DNA of 41,027 nucleotides from an uncultured Flavobacteriales bacterium (GTDB lineage: Bacteria > Bacteroidota > Bacteroidia > Flavobacteriales_D > Sanyastnellaceae): assembly GCA_905479115.1 (NCBI GenBank), contig CAJQLF010000014.1, forward strand, positions 1-41,027, in the 5' to 3' direction. The translations under genes were made by a program, and so were the position numbers. Position 1 is the stretch's first letter; each line of letters begins with the position of its first letter. Positions 9,599 through 18,598 of this stretch are shown piece by piece. Below the pieces are notes generated by a model that was not told the origin of the DNA, made no database searches, and saw only the letters and a list, made by a program, of their open reading frames with translations.

Positions 9599-12500
9599 AT
9601 GCTTAAATCTGTGGTCCGGTTCTTTCTGCTTTTACATCTGGCTTTTTCTCTTTCTCCCGTTGCGGCTCAGCACGTGCCGCAAACCCCTTATCGCGCAGCC
9701 AATGATGCGCCCCAGTGGGTGCGCATGATGTACAGTGCTGACGCATCTCCGGAGTTGGTCAGGGAGGCGTACGAAGCACATTACGCTGTATTTCCGTTCG
9801 AAAAAAATAAGGACACCCAGTATTACAAGCGCTGGATGCGCAATGCTGAATTGCCAGCGCCGTCAGTGAGCCGCGCTTATGTGGCGATGCATGCCGAATC
9901 CGCGCAGCGAATGACAGGGCAATGGGAAGAGCTCGGCCCTTGGAGTTATGACCCGGAAGTTGCCATGGAATTTCAAGTACAAAGCCCGGGGGCTTGCCAT
10001 GTCTATACGGTGGAGCAAGCGGCATCGAATCACGAGGTGGTATGGTGCGGCACAGCAACGGCGGGTGCTTGGAAAAGCTCAGACCACGGTGTGCACTGGG
10101 AATTGATGACCCGGGATTTGCCCGTAACCAGCATCTACAGTATTGCCGTTCATCCCCTCGATGAAAACCGGGTGTGGATCGGGGCAGGTTCTGGCCAGCT
10201 TTGGCGGTCGGAAAATGGCGGTTTGACGTGGGAAGTATGCGGGAATTCTACGTTTCAAGGTGCGGACCGATGGTACCGAGATGTGATTTTCTCTCCCGCG
10301 GCGGAAGGCACCGAACCGCAGTTGTTTGCTGCGACCAATTTTGGTTTGTTTCGAAGCGAGGATGGAGGTGAAACCATGGTTCAGGTCATGTCGGGCGAGT
10401 ACATGGAATTGGCTTTTCACCCTGCCGATCCCGCCATTTGCTATACCGTCCAATTACTGGGTGAAAGCACGGTGTTCAAGCGTTCAACAGACGGAGGATT
10501 GACCTTCGTTTCCGGTGCAACGGGCTGGCCATCGGTAGGGCCAGATGACGGTCAACGACGGTGTGAAATCGCCGTGACGCCAGCCGATCCAGATCGCGTG
10601 GTCGTGCTCGCTTCGGGGAGCACGACCGACGGTGGGGGGCTCTATGGTATCTACCAGAGTTCAGACGCGGGAGCATCGTTCGAGTTTATGTGCTGCGGAG
10701 ACGGACCAGGTGGTCCTTGGTCCGAGGGAACGAACCCCAATATTTTGGGTTGGAGCGGGGATGGCACCGGAGACGGGGGGCAATATTATTATGACTTAGC
10801 GCTTGACGTCAGCCCCACGGATGCGGACAGGCAGTTTGCCGCTGGTATCAGCGTCTGGAGATCGGAGAATGGCGGGGTAGACTGGTCGCTCAATGCCCAT
10901 TGGGTCACGTGGGCGGGCGAATTCACCCATGACCGCTATACGCATGCCGATGTGCATGACATCCAGTTCTTCACCCGAACGGATGGAACCGTTGACCTGT
11001 GGGTCGCCTCCGATGGAGGATTGTTTTATTCCGCAGACCAGGGAGATCACATCGAACCGCGCATGTACGGATTGCACGGAACCGATTTTTGGGGATGGCA
11101 AGCGGGTTGGAGAGGGCCGGAGGTCATGGTGGGCGGAACGTACCACAACGGGACCTTGATCCGCAACGGAGAACTGTACCATTGGGGCAAAGACAGTGAC
11201 AGCTCGGGCGGCTGGTTGGCGGAATTGGCCGGAGATAATTTCAGGGGATTTATCAACCCGGGTGATGCGCATTTGGGCTACCACGATGGAGGGGCCTTTC
11301 GCTTCACCGAAGACCGGTTTGATCGAATTGATCCACGGCCATTTGATGGATCCAAAAAACCCAATACAGGCTATTGGTTTGGCGAATATGGAAACCTCGA
11401 GTGGGATCCGACCTGCTACAATTGCATGTATTCCCCGGTCGGATCTGAGCTTTGGTATTCGGAGGATGGCGGGGCTTCATGGGCCTTGGTCCATGACTTT
11501 GGAGGAGATAAAATCATTTCGGTGAAAGTGAGTCCCCGTGACCGCAGCCGCATTTACGTGTCGCACAAACAGAGCGGTTCGGTTTGGCGGGTGCACCGAT
11601 CAATGGACGCTGGACAAACCTGGGAACTTGCTTCACCCACGCCCGGTGAAAACGGAAACAACAGCAATCAACCGATGTACCTTGATGTGGATGGAACGAA
11701 CCCTGATCAACTCTGGTGCGTTTTGACCGGGAACCAAAACGGCCACAAGATTTTGGCCTCTTCCGATGCAGGCGAAACATGGCAGGATTGGAGCACGGAG
11801 ACGATTGCGGGTGAACGCGTTGTGAGCCTGGCGCATCAGCGGGGATCCAATAGCGGTGTCTACATCGGAACGACTCAAGCGGTTTATTATCGGGATGCCG
11901 AATTGGAAGACTGGGTGCTGTACAACTCAGGACTTCCGATGATCACGGTTGGTACATTTTTGCAAGCAGATTATTGCGGCGGGCACATCCGTGTCGCCGG
12001 AACCCGCGGGGTGCATCAAGCGGATTTTTTCGCGCCTTCTGATGTGCTCTCTGGATTCATGGCCGACCGTACGCACTTGAATTTGGCGAGCCCGTGTCAA
12101 GTTTCTCCCGTGCATTTTTCAGCCGTATCTGTGGTGAACTGTGCGGGTGCAACGTACGAATGGGACTTCGGGTCGGGAACGCTGCTTGAAACCACTGGTC
12201 CGGAGGCCTGGGTTGTTTTTGATGAAGTCGGAACGTATGCCATAACACTTACAGTGACCGATGCAGAAGGCAATGCAGATACGTGGACCTGGGACGAAAT
12301 GATTCAGGTTGTCAATGAACCGGTAGTAGCGGCAACAGGATTTGTGGAGGGGTTTGACGGCGATCAATTTCCGCCCCCACACTGGCGCATGGAAGTCAAC
12401 GGCCACGCCTGGGAGCACGCTTGGGACTTGACGGATTCTGAAAACGGGGTGGCCCAATTCCCCAACTACTGGGTGGATACGCAGGGTATGGCAGATTTAT

Positions 12501-13093
12501 TGATTACTCCCGCCTTCAATCCTACGGGCATGAATCAAGTTTCCTTTGACGTGGCCCACCAAGTTTACGCATCGGCTATCGATGGCTTAGAGGTTTGGGG
12601 CCGTCCTGGTGGAACAGAAGATTGGACCGTATTGTGGACGGCGTATGGCAATGAACTGGCCGTAGACGGATGTTACACCTGGTTTTGGTACGATTTGGGC
12701 GGAACAATTCAATGGGAAAATCACAGCATTGATCTACCAGTTGATTGGACAGATGGAGAGGTCTCGTGCTTAGAAATGGCCTTTGTCAACGTCGGGGGCT
12801 ATGGAAACCACATTTGGATTGACAATGTGAACCTGAATACCCCGAATTCGATATCAGAATTGCTTGACCAATCGCGGATTCAGTTGTACCCTAACCCCAG
12901 TAGCGGTCAATGCACGGTGGTGGTGCCAAGCCATGCTGTCGGAAAACCAGTTCGTATTTTCGACAGCGCGGGCCGGATGGTGCGAATGGACCGAATAGGC
13001 GGGGAGCGGGAAGTTTGGCAGGTGGACTTGCCTGCCGGCCTGTATTCAGTTCAAATTCCAGGGGTGCAAACCTTGCACTGGGCTGTGCAATGA
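9599..13093 (+). CDS. T9SS-exported BNR/Asp-box (sortilin-like) beta-propeller protein with PKD domain
   Basis: About 1,164 aa from the ATG at 9599, chosen because it opens a signal peptide (MLKSVVRFFLLLHLAFSLSP...AAQ) and lies after the terminator; the frame is open back to 9491, but that part encodes the terminator hairpin. Repeated Asp-box motifs of the SxDxGxxW kind (SSDHGVHW, SENGGLTW, SEDGGASW, SMDAGQTW, SSDAGETW and others) mark a BNR/VPS10-type beta-propeller over the first ~800 residues. A PKD-like domain follows (about 828–905, with YEWDFG), then a jelly-roll/MAM-like region (about 910–1085). The T9SS type A sorting domain at the C-terminus begins LYPNPSSG near residue 1096. Such proteins are surface-attached or released. 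The ligand or enzymatic activity is unknown. Its stop overlaps the selU start (ATGA). Confidence 0.9.
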   Translation: MLKSVVRFFLLLHLAFSLSPVAAQHVPQTPYRAANDAPQWVRMMYSADASPELVREAYEAHYAVFPFEKNKDTQYYKRWMRNAELPAPSVSRAYVAMHAESAQRMTGQWEELGPWSYDPEVAMEFQVQSPGACHVYTVEQAASNHEVVWCGTATAGAWKSSDHGVHWELMTRDLPVTSIYSIAVHPLDENRVWIGAGSGQLWRSENGGLTWEVCGNSTFQGADRWYRDVIFSPAAEGTEPQLFAATNFGLFRSEDGGETMVQVMSGEYMELAFHPADPAICYTVQLLGESTVFKRSTDGGLTFVSGATGWPSVGPDDGQRRCEIAVTPADPDRVVVLASGSTTDGGGLYGIYQSSDAGASFEFMCCGDGPGGPWSEGTNPNILGWSGDGTGDGGQYYYDLALDVSPTDADRQFAAGISVWRSENGGVDWSLNAHWVTWAGEFTHDRYTHADVHDIQFFTRTDGTVDLWVASDGGLFYSADQGDHIEPRMYGLHGTDFWGWQAGWRGPEVMVGGTYHNGTLIRNGELYHWGKDSDSSGGWLAELAGDNFRGFINPGDAHLGYHDGGAFRFTEDRFDRIDPRPFDGSKKPNTGYWFGEYGNLEWDPTCYNCMYSPVGSELWYSEDGGASWALVHDFGGDKIISVKVSPRDRSRIYVSHKQSGSVWRVHRSMDAGQTWELASPTPGENGNNSNQPMYLDVDGTNPDQLWCVLTGNQNGHKILASSDAGETWQDWSTETIAGERVVSLAHQRGSNSGVYIGTTQAVYYRDAELEDWVLYNSGLPMITVGTFLQADYCGGHIRVAGTRGVHQADFFAPSDVLSGFMADRTHLNLASPCQVSPVHFSAVSVVNCAGATYEWDFGSGTLLETTGPEAWVVFDEVGTYAITLTVTDAEGNADTWTWDEMIQVVNEPVVAATGFVEGFDGDQFPPPHWRMEVNGHAWEHAWDLTDSENGVAQFPNYWVDTQGMADLLITPAFNPTGMNQVSFDVAHQVYASAIDGLEVWGRPGGTEDWTVLWTAYGNELAVDGCYTWFWYDLGGTIQWENHSIDLPVDWTDGEVSCLEMAFVNVGGYGNHIWIDNVNLNTPNSISELLDQSRIQLYPNPSSGQCTVVVPSHAVGKPVRIFDSAGRMVRMDRIGGEREVWQVDLPAGLYSVQIPGVQTLHWAVQ

Positions 13094-14133
13094 AGGAGCC
13101 TGAGCAACAGCGGGAAGTCGGCCCATGGATCTTCGATGATGCACATGTAATCTTGGACACGCGATCGCCTGGAGAGTTCGAGAATGGCCACATCTCTGGA
13201 GCGACATGTTTTCCACTTTTTGAAAACGATGAACGCGCCGTCATCGGGACGCTTTACAAGCAGCAAGGCAAAGACATTGCCGTGGAAAAAGGATTGGAGT
13301 TTGTAGGCCCTAAAATGGCTGAGTTTGTTCGGCAGGCCAAGCAATTATTTGAAGAGCAGCCAACCCAAAACCCTTTGGTGGTGCATTGCTGGCGTGGAGG
13401 AATGCGATCAGGTGCCGTTGCTTGGTTGCTTGAAACCTCGGGGGTGCCCGTTGTCAAGTTAATTGGAGGATACAAGGCCTACCGTGCGTGGGCCAGGAGC
13501 GACTTCAAGCAACTGACCAACCTGCACGTGTTGGGTGGGATGACCGGTGTGGGGAAGACCCGAATTCTTCATGCAATGCACGCCCAAGGAGCGCAGGTGG
13601 TGGACTTGGAGGGCATTGCGGGCCACCTGGGCTCAGCCTTTGGCAACTTGGAACGCATTCCACAACCTAGCTCTGAGCAGTTTAGCAATGCCTGTCACCG
13701 TGCAATTCAAGAATGCGACTGGAACCGTCCAATTTGGATGGAAAATGAAAGCCGCGTCATTGGAAAAGTATACTTGCCCGAAGATTTATTCGATACGCTG
13801 CGGGTGGCTCCGGTCTGGGCTGTTGAACGCACGGAAGAAGAGCGGCTGGACGAGCTCTGCTTGGTTTACGGAGATGCCAAGCTAGAGGCGTTAAAAGACG
13901 CCTTTGGGCGCATCCGAGAAAAGCTGGGTGGCGCTCTGTGTCGAGACGCGATCCAAGCACTGGACCAGGGCGATTTGCGAGCGGCCGCCGCCATTGGCTT
14001 GGTGTATTACGATAAGCTATACAAGCATACCCAGGAGCGTTATGCCAGAGCAACCCTAACGCCGGTAGATGGCCGGGGGATCAGTTTGGATGATATCGCT
14101 CAACGGTTGATTGCCGATACGCAATCCGCTTGA
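13090..14133 (+). CDS. selU: tRNA 2-selenouridine synthase (SelU/MnmH)
   Basis: 347 aa from the ATG at 13090, which overlaps the preceding TGA by ATGA; the longer open frame upstream only reads through the previous gene. The N-terminal rhodanese domain starts with the LDTRSPGEF motif and carries the catalytic Cys at about residue 100 in HCWRGGMRS. A P-loop follows at about 149–157 (GGMTGVGKT). This is the SelU domain order and its usual length. The enzyme replaces sulfur by selenium at the wobble 2-thiouridine of tRNA(Lys/Glu/Gln), via a geranylated intermediate, using selenophosphate. The next gene is selD, which supplies that donor, so the pair forms a functional unit. Confidence 0.95.
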   Translation: MKEPEQQREVGPWIFDDAHVILDTRSPGEFENGHISGATCFPLFENDERAVIGTLYKQQGKDIAVEKGLEFVGPKMAEFVRQAKQLFEEQPTQNPLVVHCWRGGMRSGAVAWLLETSGVPVVKLIGGYKAYRAWARSDFKQLTNLHVLGGMTGVGKTRILHAMHAQGAQVVDLEGIAGHLGSAFGNLERIPQPSSEQFSNACHRAIQECDWNRPIWMENESRVIGKVYLPEDLFDTLRVAPVWAVERTEEERLDELCLVYGDAKLEALKDAFGRIREKLGGALCRDAIQALDQGDLRAAAAIGLVYYDKLYKHTQERYARATLTPVDGRGISLDDIAQRLIADTQSA

Positions 14134-14176
14134 GGAAGTTCGTAAACTTGCAGATTCAATCAAATTCTCTCCGATC

Positions 14177-15223
14177 ATGGATCCCATTCGACTGACTCAA
14201 TTTTCGCATGGCGCCGGATGCGGTTGCAAATTGTCTCCTGCGGTGCTGCACGATATTTTATCCGGTGTGGATCGAAGCGAGGTGTTTCCGCATCTGCTTA
14301 TTGGAAATGACACCAAAGACGACGCGGCGGTCATGGATTTGGGCGATGGAACGGGCATTATTTCAACGACGGATTTTTTCATGCCGATTGTGGATGACCC
14401 GCGCACGTTTGGGCGCATTGCGGCGGCGAATGCCATCAGCGATGTGTATGCAATGGGAGGGACTCCGTTGATGGCCATTGCCATATTGGGGTGGCCATTG
14501 GGCAAGATTCCTGAAGCAGTAGCGAGCGAGGTGGTTGATGGCGGTCGAGCGATATGCTCAGAAGCGGGTATTCCGCTGGCGGGTGGACACAGCATAGACA
14601 GTCCAGAGCCTATTTTTGGGTTGGCCGTGACAGGCCGCGTTCCGCTCAATCGCTTGAAGGCCAATGCATCCGCAAAGCCTGGAGATCACCTGTATTTGAC
14701 CAAAGGCCTTGGCGTAGGCATACTGACCACCGCGCAGAAGAAAGGCCTTGTCGAACCGGCTGATTTGGAGCTCGCCGTGGCATCCATGCAAGAACTTAAT
14801 CGCGTTGGTGCGGAGTTGGCGGCCATTGAAGGGGTTCATGCCATGACGGATGTGACCGGATTTGGCTTGTTGGGACATTTGGTGGAAATGTGCGAAGGTT
14901 CGGATTGGCAAGCCATCGTTGATGCGTCAGCTCTTCCCGCTTTGGCGGAGGCGCGCTTGAAGGTTTACCACGCTGCGGGTTGTGTTCCGGGAGGCAGCAA
15001 ACGCAATTGGGCCAGTTACGGTCACCGCGTAGACAGCATCGAAGGATTTCAGCGTGACTTGCTGTGTGACCCCCAAACGAGTGGAGGGTTATTGGTGTCA
15101 GTGTCTCCTGAGAGTACAGCACAGGTGGAGCAAGTCTTGAGCACAGCGGGCTTGCCTTCGCGTTGCATAGGCAGCATGACCGATCATCCGGCAGCTGATA
15201 GTGCGGCGGTTCGCTTCAAATGA
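14177..15223 (+). CDS. selD: Selenide, water dikinase (selenophosphate synthetase)
   Basis: 348 aa from the ATG at 14177 (MDPIRLTQFSHGAGCGCK); an in-frame ATG at 14111 inside the selU end is less likely. The N-terminal Gly-rich loop contains Cys15, Cys17 and Lys18, matching the catalytic Cys/Lys region of E. coli SelD (Cys17, Lys20). The catalytic position is Cys encoded by TGC, not selenocysteine. The AIR-synthase-like body is intact, with DDAAVMDLGDG, the DFFMPIVDDP region, an AGGHSID segment and a C-terminal DPQTSGGLL motif. It makes selenophosphate from selenide and ATP. It lies 43 bases after selU. No selA, selB or selC lies in the window, so the visible use of selenium is tRNA modification. 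Confidence 0.96.
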   Translation: MDPIRLTQFSHGAGCGCKLSPAVLHDILSGVDRSEVFPHLLIGNDTKDDAAVMDLGDGTGIISTTDFFMPIVDDPRTFGRIAAANAISDVYAMGGTPLMAIAILGWPLGKIPEAVASEVVDGGRAICSEAGIPLAGGHSIDSPEPIFGLAVTGRVPLNRLKANASAKPGDHLYLTKGLGVGILTTAQKKGLVEPADLELAVASMQELNRVGAELAAIEGVHAMTDVTGFGLLGHLVEMCEGSDWQAIVDASALPALAEARLKVYHAAGCVPGGSKRNWASYGHRVDSIEGFQRDLLCDPQTSGGLLVSVSPESTAQVEQVLSTAGLPSRCIGSMTDHPAADSAAVRFK

Positions 15224-15275
15224 GAATGTAGAGGGCCAAAGCTCATCTCAGGCAGAAAAATATGGCGCATAAAAA

Positions 15276-15302
15276 AACCGCCGGCCACGATGGCCGGCGG
15301 TT
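15276..15302 (-). terminator. Bidirectional intrinsic terminator between selD and the rhodopsin gene
   Basis: A perfect 12-bp GC-rich stem (AACCGCCGGCCA, 15276–15287, with TGGCCGGCGGTT, 15291–15302) has a 3-base loop. On the minus strand it is followed by a run of T (the A-run 15271–15277), which makes it a textbook terminator for the rhodopsin gene ending at 15333. On the plus strand TTCGCTTTTT follows, so it can also stop selU–selD transcripts. Confidence 0.92.
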
Positions 15303-15332
15303 CGCTTTTTCAGGACGTTTATTGAGTTCGAA

Positions 15333-16055
15333 TCAGTCTTTGCTCACAGCCAAGCTGTAAATGACCAATCCGAAACCGATTTTGTTGATCGCATCACCGA
15401 TGTTGTAGACAACATCCATGTTCAGTCCGATTCCGTCAACGAAATCGTACCAACCGTCGGTACCAATCATGTAACCGAGTGGGTAGATACCCCAACCGAT
15501 CAAGACAAACTTGCACAGGATGTTGTGCGCACGCTGGACGGAAGCAGAAGATTTATCGGCCAACGCCTTCGCTTCTCCGAACATGATGAGATAAACAATG
15601 TAGAAGTAGGCAATACCGGAGAACAATCCCCAGACTGCTGGTCCATTGCCTGTTGTGTAGACGGCCTCACCGAGGTATCCTGTAACAAGCATCACAACGG
15701 ATGCCCAAATGAGTTTCCACAACAGTCCTGTCTTCGCACCAGCCGCTTTCAGGATGAGGTAGAATTCAACGCACATCAATGGAACGGTCAGGGTCCAGTC
15801 GACATACCGAAAGAAGGTAGGTGACTCATGCAGTTCTGCCCAGTAATCGCGCATGTAGTAGTAGTGCACGGCGGCGATGAATGTGATCAATCCGCTTATT
15901 AACAAGGAAGTTTTCCATTTTCCCTCCACCATGTTGATGGAGAAGAAAAAGAAAGCCGATGCAGCCATCATGGCCATGCAACCGACAAAGAATGTGAAGC
16001 CTACATAGTCGTCGGCTGGCATCGCTTTAATAGCAGCGAAAATAAAAGAAGTCAT
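15333..16055 (-). CDS. Proteorhodopsin, light-driven proton pump
   Basis: 240 aa with seven hydrophobic helices, the usual proteorhodopsin length without a long signal peptide. With an offset of 11 from the green proteorhodopsin numbering, the key residues are all present: His64 (H75), Arg83 (R94), the proton acceptor Asp86 (D97), Thr90 (T101), the proton donor Glu97 (E108) and the retinal Schiff-base Lys225 in helix G (DAINKIGFG). The D-T-E set predicts outward proton pumping rather than Na+ or Cl− pumping. The colour-tuning position is Met94 (position 105), as in flavobacterial green-absorbing pumps. The gene stands alone between its own promoter and a strong terminator. No retinal synthesis gene (blh, crt) is adjacent. 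Confidence 0.97.
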   Translation of the reverse strand: MTSFIFAAIKAMPADDYVGFTFFVGCMAMMAASAFFFFSINMVEGKWKTSLLISGLITFIAAVHYYYMRDYWAELHESPTFFRYVDWTLTVPLMCVEFYLILKAAGAKTGLLWKLIWASVVMLVTGYLGEAVYTTGNGPAVWGLFSGIAYFYIVYLIMFGEAKALADKSSASVQRAHNILCKFVLIGWGIYPLGYMIGTDGWYDFVDGIGLNMDVVYNIGDAINKIGFGLVIYSLAVSKD

Positions 16056-16114
16056 TTGTTTGGGTTTTGGTTACTTTGAAATATCGTGTCCTGAAAACAA
16101 GCATTTAACATCTG

Positions 16115-16146
16115 CTAACATATTTTGTTCAACGCAATCTATCAAA
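16115..16146 (-). promoter_or_regulatory. Candidate Bacteroidota promoter of the proteorhodopsin gene
   Basis: Read on the minus strand, TTTG (16146–16143), a 20-base spacer and TATGTTAG (16122–16115) match the Bacteroidota −33/−7 pattern TTTG–N19-20–TAnnTTTG with one mismatch. The predicted transcript would have a leader of about 50 bases ending in the A-rich stretch CAAAACCCAAACAAATG, typical of this phylum, which uses few Shine–Dalgarno sites. Confidence 0.55.
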
Positions 16147-16173
16147 GGTTCACCAAGAAGCCAGTGTAAGTTG

Positions 16174-16770
16174 TCAAACTTTTGGCTTTAAGTTGTTTAT
16201 AAGTTGAAATAAAAGATGCGTTGGCATTCCCATGACGGTAAAATAGGAGCCTTTCATTTCGCTAACACCGGCAAAACCGATTAAGTCTTGTACTCCATAC
16301 GCACCTGCCTTGTCGAACGGTTGGTAACCATCGAGGTAGTGGTCGATTAATTTGGGTTCCAGTGGGTGGAAAGTGACTTCGGTTGTGTCGACTTTCGCTT
16401 GAATACCGCTGATCTTGGTGGTGACGGCTATTCCAGACGCAACGGTATGCGTCTTGCCGCTCAAAGCCTCAAGCATACCCTTCGCTTCCTCGCGTGAGGT
16501 GGGTTTTTGCAGCACTTCGTTCCCGAGCAGCACCACGGTGTCTCCTGTGATGAGCACATCATTTTCTTCAAGGTCTTCCCAATAAGCTTGGGCCTTGAGC
16601 CTTGTTACATACAGTGCGATCTCTGGCCCGGAAATTTCAGCGGGGAAACTTTCGTCTACTTCTTTGAGCCACGTGATGGGGTTCAATTCGAGGCCACGAA
16701 CCAATTCCAATCGGCGAGGGGATTGGCTCGCTAAGATGACCCTGCGACCGTTTAAATGTGGGTATAGCAT
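16174..16770 (-). CDS. maf: Maf family nucleotide pyrophosphatase
   Basis: 198 aa, the normal length for Maf/YhdE proteins. The signature SQSPRR sits near residue 15, ITGDTVV in the middle with the catalytic Asp, and QKPTSREEA followed by the [11 protein letters not shown] motif after that. These match the family that hydrolyses dTTP, UTP or modified nucleotides to the monophosphate and limits their incorporation. The C-terminal [16 protein letters not shown] is also typical. It is divergent from guaA, with 74 bases between the start codons. A perfect −7-like TATTTTTG lies at 16782–16775, very close to the ATG, so the mRNA may be nearly leaderless, though no clear −33 element accompanies it. 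Confidence 0.93.
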   Translation of the reverse strand: MLYPHLNGRRVILASQSPRRLELVRGLELNPITWLKEVDESFPAEISGPEIALYVTRLKAQAYWEDLEENDVLITGDTVVLLGNEVLQKPTSREEAKGMLEALSGKTHTVASGIAVTTKISGIQAKVDTTEVTFHPLEPKLIDHYLDGYQPFDKAGAYGVQDLIGFAGVSEMKGSYFTVMGMPTHLLFQLINNLKPKV

Positions 16771-16844
16771 GGTGCAAAAATACCGGTTCCAAAGTCAGGG
16801 GCACCCAACGGCGCGAACTACCTTTGAAGCTCACAATTCAAGCC

Positions 16845-18380
16845 ATGCAGCACGAACGTATTCTGATTCTCGATTTTGGTTCCCAATACACCCAGTTGAT
16901 TGCTCGCCGTGTTAGGGAATTGAATGTTTACTCAGATATCATACCCTGGAGTCATTTTGATGAGGTGCCATCCGATGTGAAAGGTGTGATTCTCAGCGGT
17001 TCGCCGCATAGTGTTCGAGATTCGAATGCACCAAGACCTCACCTCGATGCCATGCTGGGGCAGGTGCCCGTGTTGGGAGTCTGCTATGGCGCACAGTATC
17101 TAGCACAAACTCATGGTGGTTCGGTGGAGGCTTCCGATTCCCGTGAATACGGCCGGGCGAATTTGGTCGAAGTCAACAGCAAGGATCCGCTACTGCAAGG
17201 GGTTCCTATCGAATCCCAGGTGTGGATGAGCCACGGCGATACGATTTTATCGCTCGGTGACCAATTCGAACCAATCTGCAGCACGCACGATGTGAAGTTC
17301 GCCGGATTTCGCGATGTAAAAAGACCCGTGTGGGGGATTCAGTTCCATCCAGAAGTCTGGCATAGCAAGGACGGACCTTTGCTGCTGAAGAATTTTGTTC
17401 ATGGTATTTGCGGGTGTTCAGGAGATTGGACTCCAGCGAGCTTTGCAGACGAAACCGTTGCCAACCTGCGAAGTCAGATTGGCGAGGATCAGGTGATTTT
17501 AGGATTGAGCGGCGGCGTAGATTCCACGGTCGCGGCCGCCTTGCTTCACCGCGCCATTGGTTCCCAGCTCCACTGCATTTTTGTAGATAACGGTTTGTTG
17601 CGAAAGAATGAGTTTGAGGAAGTGTTGGAGAGCTATGAAGACATGGGGCTTCAGGTCAAGGGTGTCCGAGCTGCAGATCGGTTTTTAGAGGCGTTGGCAG
17701 GAGAGTCGGACCCTGAAACCAAGCGCAAGGCAATCGGCAAGGTGTTCGTGGATGTTTTTGACGATGCGTCGAAGAAAGTAGAGGGTGCTCATTGGTTGGC
17801 CCAGGGCACCATTTATCCCGATGTCATCGAAAGCGTCAGTGCAACCGGAGGACCTTCCGCTACGATTAAGAGTCATCACAATGTCGGTGGATTACCAGAT
17901 TACATGAAGTTGAAAGTAGTCGAACCCTTGCGTCTGTTGTTCAAAGACGAAGTGCGGAGAGTGGGCAAGGAAATCGGGGTGAAGCAATCGATCTTAGGCC
18001 GCCATCCTTTCCCCGGGCCGGGCTTGGCGATTCGCATCCTCGGCGATATCACAGCCGAAAAGGTTCAGATATTGCAGGAGGTCGATCACATTTGGATTCA
18101 AGGTCTCAAGGATGCTGACTTGTATGACGAGGTATGGCAGGCGGGTGCAATTTTATTGCCGGTGCAGAGTGTCGGCGTCATGGGAGATGAGCGCACCTAT
18201 GAGCAGGCTGTGGCGCTGAGAGCCGTGACTTCGACAGACGGGATGACGGCGGATTGGTGTCACTTGCCCTATCCATTCTTGGCCAAAGTCTCAAATGACA
18301 TTATCAATAAGGTTCGCGGCGTCAACCGAGTCGTCTATGACATCAGTTCCAAGCCCCCTGCGACCATTGAATGGGAATGA
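16845..18380 (+). CDS. guaA: GMP synthase (glutamine-hydrolysing)
   Basis: 511 aa from the ATG at 16845; the frame is open upstream into the divergent maf gene, but the family begins at [17 protein letters not shown]. The class I glutamine amidotransferase domain carries the nucleophile Cys80 in GVCYGAQ and the His168/Glu170 pair in QFHPE. The ATP-pyrophosphatase P-loop is SGGVDS at about 222–227, and the C-terminal dimerisation domain ends in the usual PPATIEWE. It aminates XMP to GMP using glutamine and ATP. A −7-like element (TACCTTTG, 16819–16826) lies just upstream, without an obvious −33 box. Confidence 0.97.
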   Translation: MQHERILILDFGSQYTQLIARRVRELNVYSDIIPWSHFDEVPSDVKGVILSGSPHSVRDSNAPRPHLDAMLGQVPVLGVCYGAQYLAQTHGGSVEASDSREYGRANLVEVNSKDPLLQGVPIESQVWMSHGDTILSLGDQFEPICSTHDVKFAGFRDVKRPVWGIQFHPEVWHSKDGPLLLKNFVHGICGCSGDWTPASFADETVANLRSQIGEDQVILGLSGGVDSTVAAALLHRAIGSQLHCIFVDNGLLRKNEFEEVLESYEDMGLQVKGVRAADRFLEALAGESDPETKRKAIGKVFVDVFDDASKKVEGAHWLAQGTIYPDVIESVSATGGPSATIKSHHNVGGLPDYMKLKVVEPLRLLFKDEVRRVGKEIGVKQSILGRHPFPGPGLAIRILGDITAEKVQILQEVDHIWIQGLKDADLYDEVWQAGAILLPVQSVGVMGDERTYEQAVALRAVTSTDGMTADWCHLPYPFLAKVSNDIINKVRGVNRVVYDISSKPPATIEWE

Positions 18381-18381
18381 G

Positions 18382-18576
18382 ATGATTTGTATTCCTGCTG
18401 AAATACCCCGAGAATTGCGTGAAATTGATGACGAATTAAAAGCCATCTACCACAGCAATAATTCCGTGTGTATTTGGGTTTTTAACTCAACTGAAGACCG
18501 CAACAGCTTCGTAAGCCGTTCCATTGGTATGAATAAACATGAACGCTCTGCCTTGTATGATGAATCATTCCGATAA
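18382..18576 (+). CDS. Small hypothetical protein (64 aa) downstream of guaA
   Basis: An ATG one base after the guaA stop opens a 64-residue frame (MICIPAEIPRELREIDDELK...) ending at the TAA at 18576. The protein is charged, with a helical N-terminal half, no membrane segment and no motif I recognise. The start is positioned for translational re-initiation from guaA, and there is no other gene in this stretch. It could be a real small protein or a chance open frame. It ends 22 bases before the LysM gene start chosen here. Confidence 0.42.
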   Translation: MICIPAEIPRELREIDDELKAIYHSNNSVCIWVFNSTEDRNSFVSRSIGMNKHERSALYDESFR

Positions 18577-18598
18577 CTACAGCCTCAACTTGGCGGAG

